From Boudabousia liubingyangii (lineage in GTDB: Bacteria > Actinomycetota > Actinomycetes > Actinomycetales > Actinomycetaceae), in the NCBI RefSeq assembly GCF_001907245.1, contig NZ_MQSU01000004.1:289828-353827 (forward strand): 64,000 nucleotides of DNA. Direction: 5' to 3'. The translations under genes and the position numbers were made by a program. Below are positions 18,746-27,376 of this stretch, one piece after another. The notes below the pieces were generated by a model. It searched no databases and was not told where the DNA came from. It was given only the letters and a program-made list of their open reading frames with translations. Positions within the stretch are counted from its first letter, which is position 1, and every line of letters begins with the position of its first letter.

Positions 18746-19474
18746 TTGAAAAAACGTCGTCTCACGGAATCGGGCCCCGTCGCGCACTCTGCGCTCAGGG
18801 AAACACCCCGGTCGCTGCCTCGCCAACTATTTGAATACCTATTCGTAATTCTGATTGCGATTGGGGTAATGACCGGTATTCGACAGTTTGTGGTACAACG
18901 TTTTTATATTCCATCAGGCTCGATGGAAACCACACTGATGCCGGGAGACTATGTCCTAGCCTCTAAACTTACCCCCGCGTGGGTGCCCATTGAACGTGGC
19001 GATATTGTGGTCTTTGCCGACAATGACGATTGGTTAGGGCAACCACCGGAAAGTAAACTTGCTTGGTGGGAAAAACCCCTAGTTTGGTCCGGTGTGCGCG
19101 CAGACTTAACCCACCAGCAGCTAATCAAACGGGTCATCGGGCTCCCCGGAGATCGGGTTGAATGCTGCGATCAAAAGGGCAGATTGAAAATCAACGGTGT
19201 TCCAATCGACGAACCCTACGTTGCTGACGGGCAAGAGCCTTCACTCAAAGATTTCTCCGTCACCGTTCCTGCTGGTCGACTCTGGGTTATGGGAGATAAC
19301 CGCTCTCATTCAGCAGATTCCCGTGAACACATGGAAAACCAATATCAGGGAACTATCTCAATCGACTCTGTACTGGGAAAGGCATTCGTAGTTGTCTGGC
19401 CCTATAACCGGTGGGCAAAACTCGCCGAATACCGAGATGTCTATTCAAAGGTTCCACCAGCTTCTGGTAACTGA
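18746..19474 (+). CDS. lepB: Signal peptidase I
   Basis: This 242-residue membrane serine protease removes signal peptides from exported proteins. It starts at TTG, supported by a perfect AGGAGG five bases upstream. One membrane helix (residues about 28-46) precedes the catalytic part. The active serine lies in IPSGSMETTLMPGD (Ser59), the general-base lysine in IKRVIGLPGDRVE near residue 129, and the conserved box MGDNRSHSADSREH near 181-194. The Glu-Cys-Cys after the lysine box is unusual but in a variable place. rnhB starts three bases after the stop, matching the common actinobacterial rplS-lepB-rnhB order. Confidence 0.95.
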   Translation: MKKRRLTESGPVAHSALRETPRSLPRQLFEYLFVILIAIGVMTGIRQFVVQRFYIPSGSMETTLMPGDYVLASKLTPAWVPIERGDIVVFADNDDWLGQPPESKLAWWEKPLVWSGVRADLTHQQLIKRVIGLPGDRVECCDQKGRLKINGVPIDEPYVADGQEPSLKDFSVTVPAGRLWVMGDNRSHSADSREHMENQYQGTISIDSVLGKAFVVVWPYNRWAKLAEYRDVYSKVPPASGN

Positions 19475-19476
19475 AC

Positions 19477-20184
19477 ATGAACCTAGATGCTGATTTAGAC
19501 CTTGAGACTGAACTGCTTAAGGAATACTCCACTGTTTGTGGCATTGATGAAGTTGGCAGGGGAGCCCTAGCCGGACCCCTGTACCTAGGACTCTGTTTAG
19601 TAGATCGTAACGTTACACCTCCGCCCCAAGGTCTAAAGGATTCAAAATGCTTAACCCCTAAGCGTCGTGAATCATTAGTGGCACAGGTCCAGAGCTGGTC
19701 GCTTGGGCATGCCCTCGGAATCGCGACGGTTGAGGAAATCGACACCTATGGTCTTTCCACCGCATTGCAACTTGCGGCTTTTAGAGGAATAAATAATCTA
19801 CTTGCGCAGGGATTCAAAGTCGAAGCTGTCCTGTTAGATGGCATTTTCGATTTCATTACTCCCAAAGAACAAGCCCTCCTCTCGCTTTGGGATGTGGAGC
19901 TACCCGAAGCTCAGCCACACCCGATGCCAAGGGTCTTGACCGTGAAAAAAGGCGATCTAAAATGCGCTTCGATTGCTGGCGCTTCAGTTTTGGCTAAGGT
20001 CGCAAGAGACAAGCTGATGTGCGAGTTAGAAGATCCGGGGTACGATTGGAGTTCCAATAAGGGATATGCTTCAGCAAAGCACATTGCCGCGATTGGACAA
20101 CTCGGACTCAGTCCGTGGCATCGCAAGTCGTGGAAGATTCCCGGAGTGACAAAGAGCGAAGAAAGAAGGGGCCATGAGTCGTGA
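19477..20184 (+). CDS. rnhB: Ribonuclease HII
   Basis: This 235-residue endonuclease nicks RNA in RNA-DNA hybrids and starts ribonucleotide removal. Motifs are CGIDEVGRGALAGPL near residues 19-33, with the Asp-Glu of the active site, KDSKCLTPKRR near 53-63, VLLDGIFDF with the next Asp, and KKGDLKCASIAGASVLAKVA, which contacts the hybrid. No strong ribosome site is seen, so translation is probably coupled to lepB. The end overlaps the DUF2469 start by 11 bases. Confidence 0.95.
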   Translation: MNLDADLDLETELLKEYSTVCGIDEVGRGALAGPLYLGLCLVDRNVTPPPQGLKDSKCLTPKRRESLVAQVQSWSLGHALGIATVEEIDTYGLSTALQLAAFRGINNLLAQGFKVEAVLLDGIFDFITPKEQALLSLWDVELPEAQPHPMPRVLTVKKGDLKCASIAGASVLAKVARDKLMCELEDPGYDWSSNKGYASAKHIAAIGQLGLSPWHRKSWKIPGVTKSEERRGHES

Positions 20185-20479
20185 AGAACTAGAACGTTTT
20201 GAAAACGAGCATGAGTTAGCGCTATTTCGTGAGTATCGTGACGTGCTGCCACTCTTCAAATATGTGGTAGAAACGGAACGACGTTTTTACTTGGCTAATC
20301 AAGTAGATGTGCAGGCTCGTTCGACCGGTGGCGAAATCTACTTTGAACTTGCTCTTCACGATGCTTGGGTCTGGGATATTTATCGTTCTTCACGATTCGT
20401 AAAAAATGTCCGCGTGGTGACTTTCAAGGATGTAAACGTGGAAGAGCTAACACGCAATGATTTGGAAATCTCAAACTAG
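20174..20479 (+). CDS. DUF2469 family protein
   Basis: This is a 101-residue acidic cytoplasmic protein of the actinobacteria-restricted DUF2469 family, whose function is unknown. It begins MSREELERFENEHELALFRE, the typical family opening, and has the aromatic-rich YKVVETE-like and ELALHDAWVWDIYRSSRFVK segments. The start overlaps the end of rnhB, and AAGAAAGAAGGGG in rnhB serves as ribosome site. In Mycobacterium and Streptomyces the gene also follows rnhB and precedes yraN, so the placement supports the call. A large hairpin follows. Confidence 0.9.
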   Translation: MSREELERFENEHELALFREYRDVLPLFKYVVETERRFYLANQVDVQARSTGGEIYFELALHDAWVWDIYRSSRFVKNVRVVTFKDVNVEELTRNDLEISN

Positions 20480-20527
20480 TTTTCCACACCCATAGCTTTC
20501 CCCAAATAGTCTCAACAGATCTAAACC

Positions 20528-20570
20528 AAATAACCTCCATGCCTCATTCTCTAGGCATGGAGGTTATTTC
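20528..20570 (+). terminator. 17-bp hairpin that also buries the yraN ribosome site
   Basis: Arms 20528-20544 and 20553-20569 are perfect, with an 8-nt loop. The right arm contains GGAGG (20559-20563), seven bases before the yraN ATG at 20571, and ends in TTATTT. The structure can terminate transcription from the DUF2469 side and also hide the ribosome site in readthrough RNA. Confidence 0.75.
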
Positions 20571-20954
20571 ATGAAATATCAGCGAGTACCTAAACATAAT
20601 CAAAAAGTCGGTGCTTTAGGGGAAGAATTAGCAGCTCGAGTACTCACTAAAAGCGACTGGAAAATAGTCGATCGAAACTGGAACTGTAAGTACGGCGAAA
20701 TTGACCTAATTGCGGAAAGATCTGGGGCCTTAGCCTTCGTCGAAGTAAAAACCAGACTCTCGACAGGTAGTGGTAGCGGAGCTGGACAAGTAAATGCAAG
20801 AAAAATTAGAAATCTAAAAAGAGCTATCAGCACCTACTTGGAACAAGAAAAACCAAGCGATTTCTATCGCCTGCAGATGCTGGTCTGCGAAGTGCACTTC
20901 TGTCGCAATAACCCCATACCGCAAGTAAGCATCTACCGAATTGAAGGTTTCTGA
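20571..20954 (+). CDS. YraN family (UPF0102) endonuclease-like protein
   Basis: This 127-residue protein of the restriction-endonuclease-like YraN family has unknown cellular function. The core motif is seen: GALGEELAARVLTKSDW, then NWNCKYGEIDLIAERSG near residues 40-56 and ALAFVEVKTRLSTG near 57-70, giving the E-x-D-x(n)-E-V-K nuclease signature. The ATG is preceded by GGAGG within a perfect hairpin. The stop overlaps the next start as TGATG, so it is translationally coupled to the comM-like gene. The yraN-comM-dprA order is widely conserved. Confidence 0.92.
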   Translation: MKYQRVPKHNQKVGALGEELAARVLTKSDWKIVDRNWNCKYGEIDLIAERSGALAFVEVKTRLSTGSGSGAGQVNARKIRNLKRAISTYLEQEKPSDFYRLQMLVCEVHFCRNNPIPQVSIYRIEGF

Positions 20955-22519
20955 TGTCTACTGTGGTGGCAACAAGAAGTATTTCACTCTCGGGGATTAG
21001 CGGTATCCCAGTAGTCGTAGAAACTCAAGTTTCAGCTGGGCTTCCAGCTATCACCCTAGTGGGGTTGCCCGATGCCTCTTTACGGGAGTCTAAAGAGCGT
21101 GTTCGAGCCGCAGTTTCTAGCTGTGGATTCTCTCTAGGAAATCATCGCGTCACCATTAACCTATTCCCAGCTGAGATTCCAAAATCGGGCTCCGGCCTCG
21201 ACCTGGCAATAGCAGTTTCCCTAATTTGGGCCCAAGGGAAGTTGCCAGCGCAGAACCTCAATACTCATTTCTTAATCGCCGAACTAGGGCTAGACGGGAA
21301 ACTACATTCGGTGCGAGGGATCCTTCCCGCGGTATTAGCAGCGAAGAAAAATGGTGCACAGGCAGTAATCGTCTCTTTTGAGGACTTTGCCCCGGCCTCT
21401 CTGGTCCCAGGGATCGAAATACTTCCATGCCGGCATCTGAGAGAAGTCTTAGCAATCTTAAGCGGTAAGAACACCTGCGCTTTGCCGGAATTACAACTTA
21501 GAGAAGAACGTCATCACGAAGAACGGCCAGAAACACAACAAGAGCCGGCAATCATCGATCTATCCGAGATTCACGGACAACAGTTAGCGAAGCGGGCCTT
21601 GGAAGTGGCGGCAGCGGGTGGCCATAATCTGTTCCTATATGGAACTCCCGGGTCGGGAAAAACCATGCTCGCAAAGGCGCTACCTGGAATCTTGCCTCCG
21701 CTAACAAGTGAGCAAGCACTTGAATGTGCCTGCATTGACTCAATTGCCTTAGATCGAAGCGCAGATCTGATAAAGATCAAACGAACACGTCCCTTCATCG
21801 CCCCTCATCATGGAATTACGCTACCGGCACTAATTGGCGGTGGTGGTCCACTTCCGATTCCCGGGGCAATTACTCAGGCTCATCAGGGAGTGCTGTTCTT
21901 AGATGAAGCACCAGAATTCGCGCCTCGAGTCCTAGATGCACTGAGGGAGCCACTTGAGTCTAAGCAGGTCGCGATTAGACGACTGCGAAGCAGCAGTGTA
22001 TTGCCAGCAGATTTCCAACTAGTTTTAGCCGCAAATCCATGTCCCTGTGGATACGCCTATTCAACTAAAAGACGATGCACCTGTTCCTCTCTTTCACAGC
22101 GGCGTTATTTACAGCGTCTTTCCGGTCCACTTTTAGACCGGATTGATATCCAAGTGCAGGTAGAAACCCCAATCCTAGGATCAAGCCTAGACAAGCCAAC
22201 CGAAACTTCAAAAGAAGTCCAAAAACGGGTCTGTCAAGCGCGTGACCGGGCACAATATCGGCTTTCAGAATTTGGGCTTAGCACCAATGCGCAACTAGAT
22301 GGTAAAACCCTCAGCGCATTGAACTCCAGAATGGATTCTCAGCTACTTTATCAACTTCGAAATCTGGTGAATCGAGGAGTCCTTACCATGCGTGGACTTG
22401 ACCGAGTCTTAAAGGTGGCATGGACCGTCGCTGATCTAGCTGACCAGGAAATCCCAGATTCAGAGTCCGTAAAAACAGCTTTAATGCTTAGACAACAGGG
22501 GCTAGAAAATGACATCTAA
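20954..22519 (+). CDS. ComM/YifB family Mg-chelatase-like AAA+ ATPase
   Basis: This 521-residue AAA+ protein is related to ComM, a hexameric helicase that extends recombination joints during natural transformation in Vibrio and Haemophilus. The N-terminal Lon-protease-like fold has VGLPDASLRESKERVRAA and FPAEIPKSGSGLDLAIA. The ATPase domain shows Walker A YGTPGSGKTMLAKALPG near residues 229-245, HHGIT, and Walker B VLFLDEAPEF near 314-323. A cysteine cluster NPCPCGYAYSTKRRCTCS lies near 358-375. It overlaps yraN by one base and dprA by 11 bases. Whether the organism takes up DNA cannot be told from this window. Confidence 0.93.
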   Translation: MSTVVATRSISLSGISGIPVVVETQVSAGLPAITLVGLPDASLRESKERVRAAVSSCGFSLGNHRVTINLFPAEIPKSGSGLDLAIAVSLIWAQGKLPAQNLNTHFLIAELGLDGKLHSVRGILPAVLAAKKNGAQAVIVSFEDFAPASLVPGIEILPCRHLREVLAILSGKNTCALPELQLREERHHEERPETQQEPAIIDLSEIHGQQLAKRALEVAAAGGHNLFLYGTPGSGKTMLAKALPGILPPLTSEQALECACIDSIALDRSADLIKIKRTRPFIAPHHGITLPALIGGGGPLPIPGAITQAHQGVLFLDEAPEFAPRVLDALREPLESKQVAIRRLRSSSVLPADFQLVLAANPCPCGYAYSTKRRCTCSSLSQRRYLQRLSGPLLDRIDIQVQVETPILGSSLDKPTETSKEVQKRVCQARDRAQYRLSEFGLSTNAQLDGKTLSALNSRMDSQLLYQLRNLVNRGVLTMRGLDRVLKVAWTVADLADQEIPDSESVKTALMLRQQGLENDI

Positions 22520-23753
22520 GAGCGAAAATTCTCAAGCTTTGATGGGTGCTAACTACAAGCAAAAAATCCATGACTTAATTACCGATTCTAAGGATCCTCA
22601 GATAGGGAAACTCATCTGGGCTAATTTAGTCGAACCGCCCAATCCGCTAGTAAATCGACTATTGCAGAGAGTTAGTTCCTCCCAGGCTCTGGCCGTGGTT
22701 TTCGAACAGAACGGATTAATCCCAAAAAACATAACTGAAATTCAAAATGATCTTGGCGCTGCTCAGTTAAATCGTTTAAAAAATAGCCTGAAAAGCCGGA
22801 TCGCTGCGATCGACGTCAAAGCTCAGGTACAAGCACTTGAATCGATCTCCGCTGCTTTTATTACTTCGGAAGATCACTCGTGGCCACAGTTAATAGACGA
22901 TCTGGGAGAGGAAAGCCCCATCGGAATGTGGGTGCGTGGGGAACTCTCATCCAGTCTGCCAATCGCTATCGTGGGTGCCAGAGCATGCAGTCGGTATGCT
23001 CAGAGAGTGGCTTACGACTTAGCTGCCGAACTCGCTTCTGCTGGCGCCACAATCGTGTCAGGTGGAGCTTTTGGTGTAGATGCGGCGGCTCATGAGGGAG
23101 CTCTAAGCGTAGGGGGACGTACCATTGCCTTCATGGCTGGTGGGCTCGACCATTTTTATCCGCAGGCATTGGCAGGCCTACAACGTCAAATAATTGATGG
23201 AAACGGCGCCTTGCTAAGCGAAATACCGATCGGGTGGCGGCCAGCACGATGGCGGTTCTTAGCCCGAAATCGCCTAATCGCTGCTTTCAGTGCCGCGACG
23301 GTTGTAGTTGAGGCCTCTGCCCGATCAGGAGCCTTAGCTACCGCAAGAAGGGCCTTGCAACTTGGCAGACCCGTGGGGGCAGTTCCAGGACCTATAAACT
23401 CAGCGCTGTCAGTTGGCTCCAATGATCTCATCAAAAATCACGCCCACCTAATTTCTTCTGCGGAAGACATCCTAGAGATGATCGCAACGGAACGCGGAGA
23501 ATTATTCTCCTTCGACCGCCTAGACTCGGTAATGAAAATAGAATCACAGAATGCCACCATGGGTTTAGACGAAGCTGAACAGAGAGTATTCGACGCCTTT
23601 CCGCTTTCTGGAATTGCGTCAATCGACAAGCTTTCCGAGGTCACCGGCATAGATCACTTTATGGTCGCCAGAATACTTTCGACCCTGGAACTAGGTGGAT
23701 ATATTCTTAAAACGCCCAATGGTAGATACCAACGGATGGGAAGAAACTCGTGA
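22509..23753 (+). CDS. dprA: DNA-processing protein DprA
   Basis: This 414-residue protein protects incoming single-stranded DNA and loads RecA in transformable bacteria; the gene is also kept in many species without known competence. The Rossmann-like DNA-binding domain contains SLPIAIVGARACSRYAQRVA near residues 148-167, TIVSGGAFGVDAAAHEGAL near 179-197, and SEIPIGWRPARWRFLARNRL near 235-254. The C-terminal winged-helix segment (VFDAFPLSGIASIDKLSEVT) is present. The N-terminal 120 residues are poorly conserved. The start lies inside the comM-like gene, so expression is coupled, and xerC follows 12 bases after the stop. Confidence 0.95.
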   Translation: MTSKSENSQALMGANYKQKIHDLITDSKDPQIGKLIWANLVEPPNPLVNRLLQRVSSSQALAVVFEQNGLIPKNITEIQNDLGAAQLNRLKNSLKSRIAAIDVKAQVQALESISAAFITSEDHSWPQLIDDLGEESPIGMWVRGELSSSLPIAIVGARACSRYAQRVAYDLAAELASAGATIVSGGAFGVDAAAHEGALSVGGRTIAFMAGGLDHFYPQALAGLQRQIIDGNGALLSEIPIGWRPARWRFLARNRLIAAFSAATVVVEASARSGALATARRALQLGRPVGAVPGPINSALSVGSNDLIKNHAHLISSAEDILEMIATERGELFSFDRLDSVMKIESQNATMGLDEAEQRVFDAFPLSGIASIDKLSEVTGIDHFMVARILSTLELGGYILKTPNGRYQRMGRNS

Positions 23754-23759
23754 CATAAT
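23754..23759 (+). promoter_or_regulatory. Candidate -10 giving a leaderless xerC transcript
   Basis: CATAAT is followed by six bases and then the xerC ATG at 23766, so a start at the normal distance would fall on the start codon. No good ribosome site precedes xerC. Confidence 0.35.
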
Positions 23760-23765
23760 CAGGGT

Positions 23766-24707
23766 ATGGAAAACCGGTATGCAACTGCAGAGCTAACTGC
23801 CTTTGAAAAGCATTTGGCGCTTGATAAAGGTTACAGTGAGCATACTATTCGAGCCTATATCTCAGATTTAACGCTTTGTTTTAACGACCTGAAAGCAGAA
23901 CATAAAGGTCTGAAAACACTTGATGAAATAGATTATCCAATGTTACGACTTTGGCTCGGTGCTCAGGTCTCAGCTGGCTTGGGAAGAGCCTCAGTCGCCC
24001 GCAAAGCTGCCACTCTAAGAACCTTCTTTAAATGGGCCGAACAGCAAGGAATCGTTAAGAATAACCCCGCTTCACGTCTTCAAACGCCGAAGCTAGGAAA
24101 GCACTTGCCATCAGTGTTAAGCACCGAACAAGTCACGCAGTTACTAAAAACTGCAAAAGCTGAAGCGATCTTGCAACGGGACCTGGGAGACCGCGAGAAA
24201 TTAGCGCATGCGGTAAGGCGCTGGTGTTGCTTGGAACTGCTCTATGCGACCGCGATGCGTGTCTCCGAGCTTGTTAGTTTGAATGTCGAAGATATAGATT
24301 TTGCTAATCGAACCATTCGAGTTATGGGTAAGGGACAAAAAGAAAGAGTTATTCCCTTCGGGATTCCAGCGGCTCGGGCCCTTGAAGCGTATTTAAAAGC
24401 TGGGCGTCCGATGCTCCGAATAAGTCCGGCAGAGAAAGCCCTATTCTTGGGTAATAGAGGGAACCGCCTTGATCAGAGGCAAGTACGCAACGAAGTACAC
24501 CAAGCCTCTATACAAGCTGGTGTGCCCGATATTTCACCACACGATCTTCGGCACACTGCCGCCACACATTTGCTCTCAGCAGGCGCTGATCTTAGAGTCG
24601 TGCAGGACTATCTTGGGCACTCGGCCTTGAGCACTACACAACGATATACGCACGTCGATCAAGCGCGTCTAGCGAAGGTCTACTTACAGGCATTTCCTCG
24701 TGCCTAA
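23766..24707 (+). CDS. xerC: Tyrosine recombinase XerC
   Basis: This 313-residue site-specific recombinase resolves chromosome dimers at dif together with XerD. The N-terminal SAM-like core-binding domain (HTIRAYISDLTLCF) is followed by the catalytic domain: ATAMRVSELVSLNVEDID with the first Arg, a GKGQKERVIPF beta strand with Lys, SPHDLRHTAATHLLSAGADL with the HxxR box, LGHSALSTTQRYTH with the next His, and the nucleophile Tyr in the last. All catalytic residues are present. The dprA-xerC pair is usual in actinobacteria. It could be XerD by sequence alone, but the neighbourhood favours XerC. Confidence 0.9.
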   Translation: MENRYATAELTAFEKHLALDKGYSEHTIRAYISDLTLCFNDLKAEHKGLKTLDEIDYPMLRLWLGAQVSAGLGRASVARKAATLRTFFKWAEQQGIVKNNPASRLQTPKLGKHLPSVLSTEQVTQLLKTAKAEAILQRDLGDREKLAHAVRRWCCLELLYATAMRVSELVSLNVEDIDFANRTIRVMGKGQKERVIPFGIPAARALEAYLKAGRPMLRISPAEKALFLGNRGNRLDQRQVRNEVHQASIQAGVPDISPHDLRHTAATHLLSAGADLRVVQDYLGHSALSTTQRYTHVDQARLAKVYLQAFPRA

Positions 24708-24708
24708 A

Positions 24709-25266
24709 CTAGGGGAGCAATAGCCTAGTGTCGGAAATAAGCGAGATTGGGTCAAGATAGTTGTATTTATCAAACTTTCCGCCCCACATTAGACGCTCAG
24801 AAATGCAAGCCCCGACCGCCTGGGAGCGATAGACACTTTCCCCTACAGGTAGCGAAGAGGTAGCGCCAGTGAAAGTGGTTCTGAAATTTCCTAGATGGCG
24901 GATGGAAAAGTACTTAGTTCCGGAAACCTCACCACTGGCAAAAACTGTTCCCGCGGCAGGGGAGAATATCGTTTCGCCCCTATGGCAACTCAAGGTAACA
25001 ACCCGATGTCCAGCGCCGAAGTGCGAATCCGGGGCTGAGAACGGGACTAATACATTAAGGGACCGCAAGGGCCGCGCGAAACTTCCATCCCAAGAAACGC
25101 TATCCCCACTTGAGCTGGGCAGAGATGTTCTAGTAACCGTACCGATAGTCATGGTCGGATCCGGGATAAACTGCGGTGCTTCGCCAATAAAGGAGGAGAG
25201 AAATAGGATATTGGCCATCAGTGGAAAACTGAGAGCACGAAAGATCAGGAGAATATTCGAGTGCAT
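24709..25266 (-). CDS. Degenerate M23 (LytM-like) peptidase family protein, probably inactive
   Basis: This 185-residue exported protein has a hydrophobic N-terminal signal segment (LLIFRALSFPLMANILFLSS). I chose the ATG at 25266 because GGAAGGGA lies just upstream on this strand; the longer open frame adds 45 residues with no family match. The C-terminal half follows the M23 pattern found between xerC and rpsB in other actinobacteria (Rv2891-like): GAGHRVVTL at 85-92, SPAAGTVFASGEVSG, and NYLDPISLI. The zinc-ligand Asp is Thr91, and the HxH-type position reads Arg-Leu-Met (158-160). Activity is therefore unlikely; it may act as a cell-wall hydrolase regulator, as other inactive LytM proteins do. 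It converges with xerC. Confidence 0.8.
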   Translation of the reverse strand: MHSNILLIFRALSFPLMANILFLSSFIGEAPQFIPDPTMTIGTVTRTSLPSSSGDSVSWDGSFARPLRSLNVLVPFSAPDSHFGAGHRVVTLSCHRGETIFSPAAGTVFASGEVSGTKYFSIRHLGNFRTTFTGATSSLPVGESVYRSQAVGACISERLMWGGKFDKYNYLDPISLISDTRLLLP

Positions 25267-25646
25267 TATTTCCCTTCCGAAGTTTTGATGTTCCACCGAG
25301 AAAATATCTTTCGAAGTAAAAGGGGAGGGAATCAGCGAGTTCAGATTGGGGAAAACGGAACTTGTGGAAGCCTTTTGTGAAGGTCGACACGAGAACGGCA
25401 ATATCCCCTTGGGAAATAAGAGAAAGTTTGAGTTTTACGTTATTATCTCTTTAGCGCCCACTCGTGGGCGACTTCGCGTGCCCGCATTTCAAATTGAAAT
25501 AAGTGCTTAGCCGCAGTCGGAAGGATTCCCTTCTTGGTTAAGCCTAGGGGCACTAGGGCAGATTGCAAAAGTAATCTGTAAGCAACTGAAACAAAGAAAA
25601 AGGACATTAACGTGTCCTCGCGCCAAAAGGCGTGGAAAGGATTGAA
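25267..25646 (+). promoter_or_regulatory. 380-bp upstream region and structured leader of rpsB
   Basis: No gene is seen here. It holds the start of the minus-strand M23 gene and the control region of rpsB. Small hairpins are visible: GCGCCCACTCGTGGGCG at 25454-25470, GGACA/TGTCC near 25602-25616, and CGCC/GGCG with an AAAA loop at 25621-25632, just before the GAAAGGA ribosome site. TATTAT at 25441-25446 could be a -10, but no -35 fits. The long leader is compatible with S2 autoregulation as known for rpsB in other bacteria. Confidence 0.45.
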
Positions 25647-26504
25647 ATGGCAGTCGTCAAGATGAGTGAACTCCTAGAAGCAGGTGTTCACTTCGGTCAC
25701 CAGACCCGTCGTTGGAACCCGAAGGTGAAGCGCTTTATCCTCACCGAACGTAACGGCATTTACATCATTGACTTGCAGCAGACCGTTGCTGACATTGACA
25801 TTGCATACGACTTCCTAAAGCAGACTGTTGCACACGGTGGCAACGTTTTGTTCGTTGGAACCAAGAAGCAGGCTCAGGCAACCGTGCAGGAGCAGGCTAC
25901 CCGCGTAGGTATGCCCTACGTTAACCACCGTTGGCTAGGCGGTATGCTAACCAACTTCCAGACTGTCGCCGGTCGTATCCAGCGCATGAAGGAACTAGAA
26001 CAGATCGATTTCGAAGACGTCGCAGCTTCGCAGTACACCAAGAAGGAACTGCTAATGATGCGTCGTGAGAAGGACAAGCTATCACGCACCCTAAACGGTA
26101 TCCGTGACATGGCCAAGGTCCCCTCAGCTCTCTGGGTTGTTGACACCAAGAAGGAACACCTCGCGGTTGCTGAAGCTAAGAAGCTAAACATCCCGGTTGT
26201 GGCAATTCTTGACACCAACTGCGATCCTGACGAAATTGACTACCGTATCCCCGGTAACGATGACGCCATCCGCGCCGTTGCACTACTAACCCGCGTCGTT
26301 GCAGACGCCTGTGCAGAAGGCCTAGTCGCCCGCTCCGGCGCCAAGAACGGTGCTGAAGAAGCTGCTGAAGGTGAACCGCTAGCCGAATGGGAGCGCGAAC
26401 TACTAAACGCTGACGCTTCCGAAGAGAAGGCTGAAGCTCCCGCTGAAGCCGCTCCCGAAGCAAAAGCTGAAGAATCAGCTAAGTCTGAATCCGAAGAAGC
26501 CTGA
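25647..26504 (+). CDS. rpsB: 30S ribosomal protein S2
   Basis: This 285-residue small-subunit protein joins late in 30S assembly and helps bind S1. The start ATG 25647 has GAAAGGA five bases ahead and gives the usual [20 protein letters not shown] opening; an upstream GTG adds five non-family residues. Core motifs include [36 protein letters not shown] and [13 protein letters not shown]. The last 45 residues are an Ala-Glu-rich tail like that of S16. tsf follows after 22 bases, forming the universal rpsB-tsf operon. Confidence 0.97.
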   Translation: MAVVKMSELLEAGVHFGHQTRRWNPKVKRFILTERNGIYIIDLQQTVADIDIAYDFLKQTVAHGGNVLFVGTKKQAQATVQEQATRVGMPYVNHRWLGGMLTNFQTVAGRIQRMKELEQIDFEDVAASQYTKKELLMMRREKDKLSRTLNGIRDMAKVPSALWVVDTKKEHLAVAEAKKLNIPVVAILDTNCDPDEIDYRIPGNDDAIRAVALLTRVVADACAEGLVARSGAKNGAEEAAEGEPLAEWERELLNADASEEKAEAPAEAAPEAKAEESAKSESEEA

Positions 26505-26526
26505 TTAAAGCGAAAGGTCAAAGCTA

Positions 26527-27366
26527 ATGGCTAACTACACTACTTCTGACATCAAGGACCTACGCGCCAAGACCGGTGCAGGCCTAATGGATGTTAAGAA
26601 AGCCCTCGAAGAAGCTGAAGGCGACTTCGAAAAGGCTCTAGAGATCATCCGCCTAAAGGGCATCAAGTCCCTCTCCAAGCGTGAAGGTCGTAGCGCCTCC
26701 GCTGGTCTAGTACTGTCCAGCATTGCTGATCAGGGCGACGGCCAGGTCGGCGTAATGGTTGAAGTTAACTCCGAAACTGACTTCGTTGCTAAGAACGAAA
26801 AGTTCATCGACTTCGCCAACCAGGTTCTAGCTGCTGCCGTAGAATCCGGCGCTAATGATCTAGAGTCCCTACTATCCGCTCCGGTTGAGCAGGGTACCGT
26901 TCAGGACCTAGTCGACTCTATCGCATCCGTGATTGGTGAAAAGATCGTTGTTTCCAAGATGGTTCGTCTAGAAGCTCCGGTTGTTACCTCTTACCTACAC
27001 CACTCCAACCCCGACCTGCCCCCGCAGGTTGGCGTGCTAGTAGCCACCGATGCTGCCGCCGCCGAGGTTGCACACGATGTTGCTCTGCACATCGCTGCTT
27101 ACCAGCCCGAATACCTAAGCCGCGAATCCGTTCCGGCAGAGGTCGTTGAGAAGGAACGTCACACTCTTGAAGAGCTAACCCGTTCCGAAGGCAAGCCGGA
27201 AGCTGCACTACCGAAGATCGTCGAAGGCCGTCTAGGTGGCTTCTTCAAGGAGAACTGCCTACTGGATCAGCCTTTCGCTAAGGATCCCAAGTCCACCGTG
27301 GGTCAGATCGTTGACGCCACCAAGGGACAGGTTCTAGATTTCAAGCGTTTCCACGTAGGCGCCTGA
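26527..27366 (+). CDS. tsf: Elongation factor Ts
   Basis: This 279-residue nucleotide exchange factor recycles EF-Tu. The N-terminal domain shows DIKDLRAKTGAGLMDVKKAL, and the core contains VEVNSETDFVAKNEKFIDFA near residues 78-97, the contact site for EF-Tu. The length is normal for the family. By my count 19 of its 26 leucines are encoded by CTA, a striking preference for a gene that should be highly expressed. It is translated after rpsB and closed by a strong terminator. Confidence 0.97.
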   Translation: MANYTTSDIKDLRAKTGAGLMDVKKALEEAEGDFEKALEIIRLKGIKSLSKREGRSASAGLVLSSIADQGDGQVGVMVEVNSETDFVAKNEKFIDFANQVLAAAVESGANDLESLLSAPVEQGTVQDLVDSIASVIGEKIVVSKMVRLEAPVVTSYLHHSNPDLPPQVGVLVATDAAAAEVAHDVALHIAAYQPEYLSRESVPAEVVEKERHTLEELTRSEGKPEAALPKIVEGRLGGFFKENCLLDQPFAKDPKSTVGQIVDATKGQVLDFKRFHVGA

Positions 27367-27376
27367 GACTAAACTT

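Noticed and set aside
20480..20488. TTTTCCACA, a match to the DnaA-box consensus
   Set aside because: A single loose match is expected several times by chance in 64 kb on both strands; no cluster, dnaA or dnaN is near.
24869..25288. Plus-strand open frame of 139 codons between xerC and rpsB
   Set aside because: The opposite strand encodes an M23-family protein with signal peptide and ribosome site; the plus frame shows no known motif.
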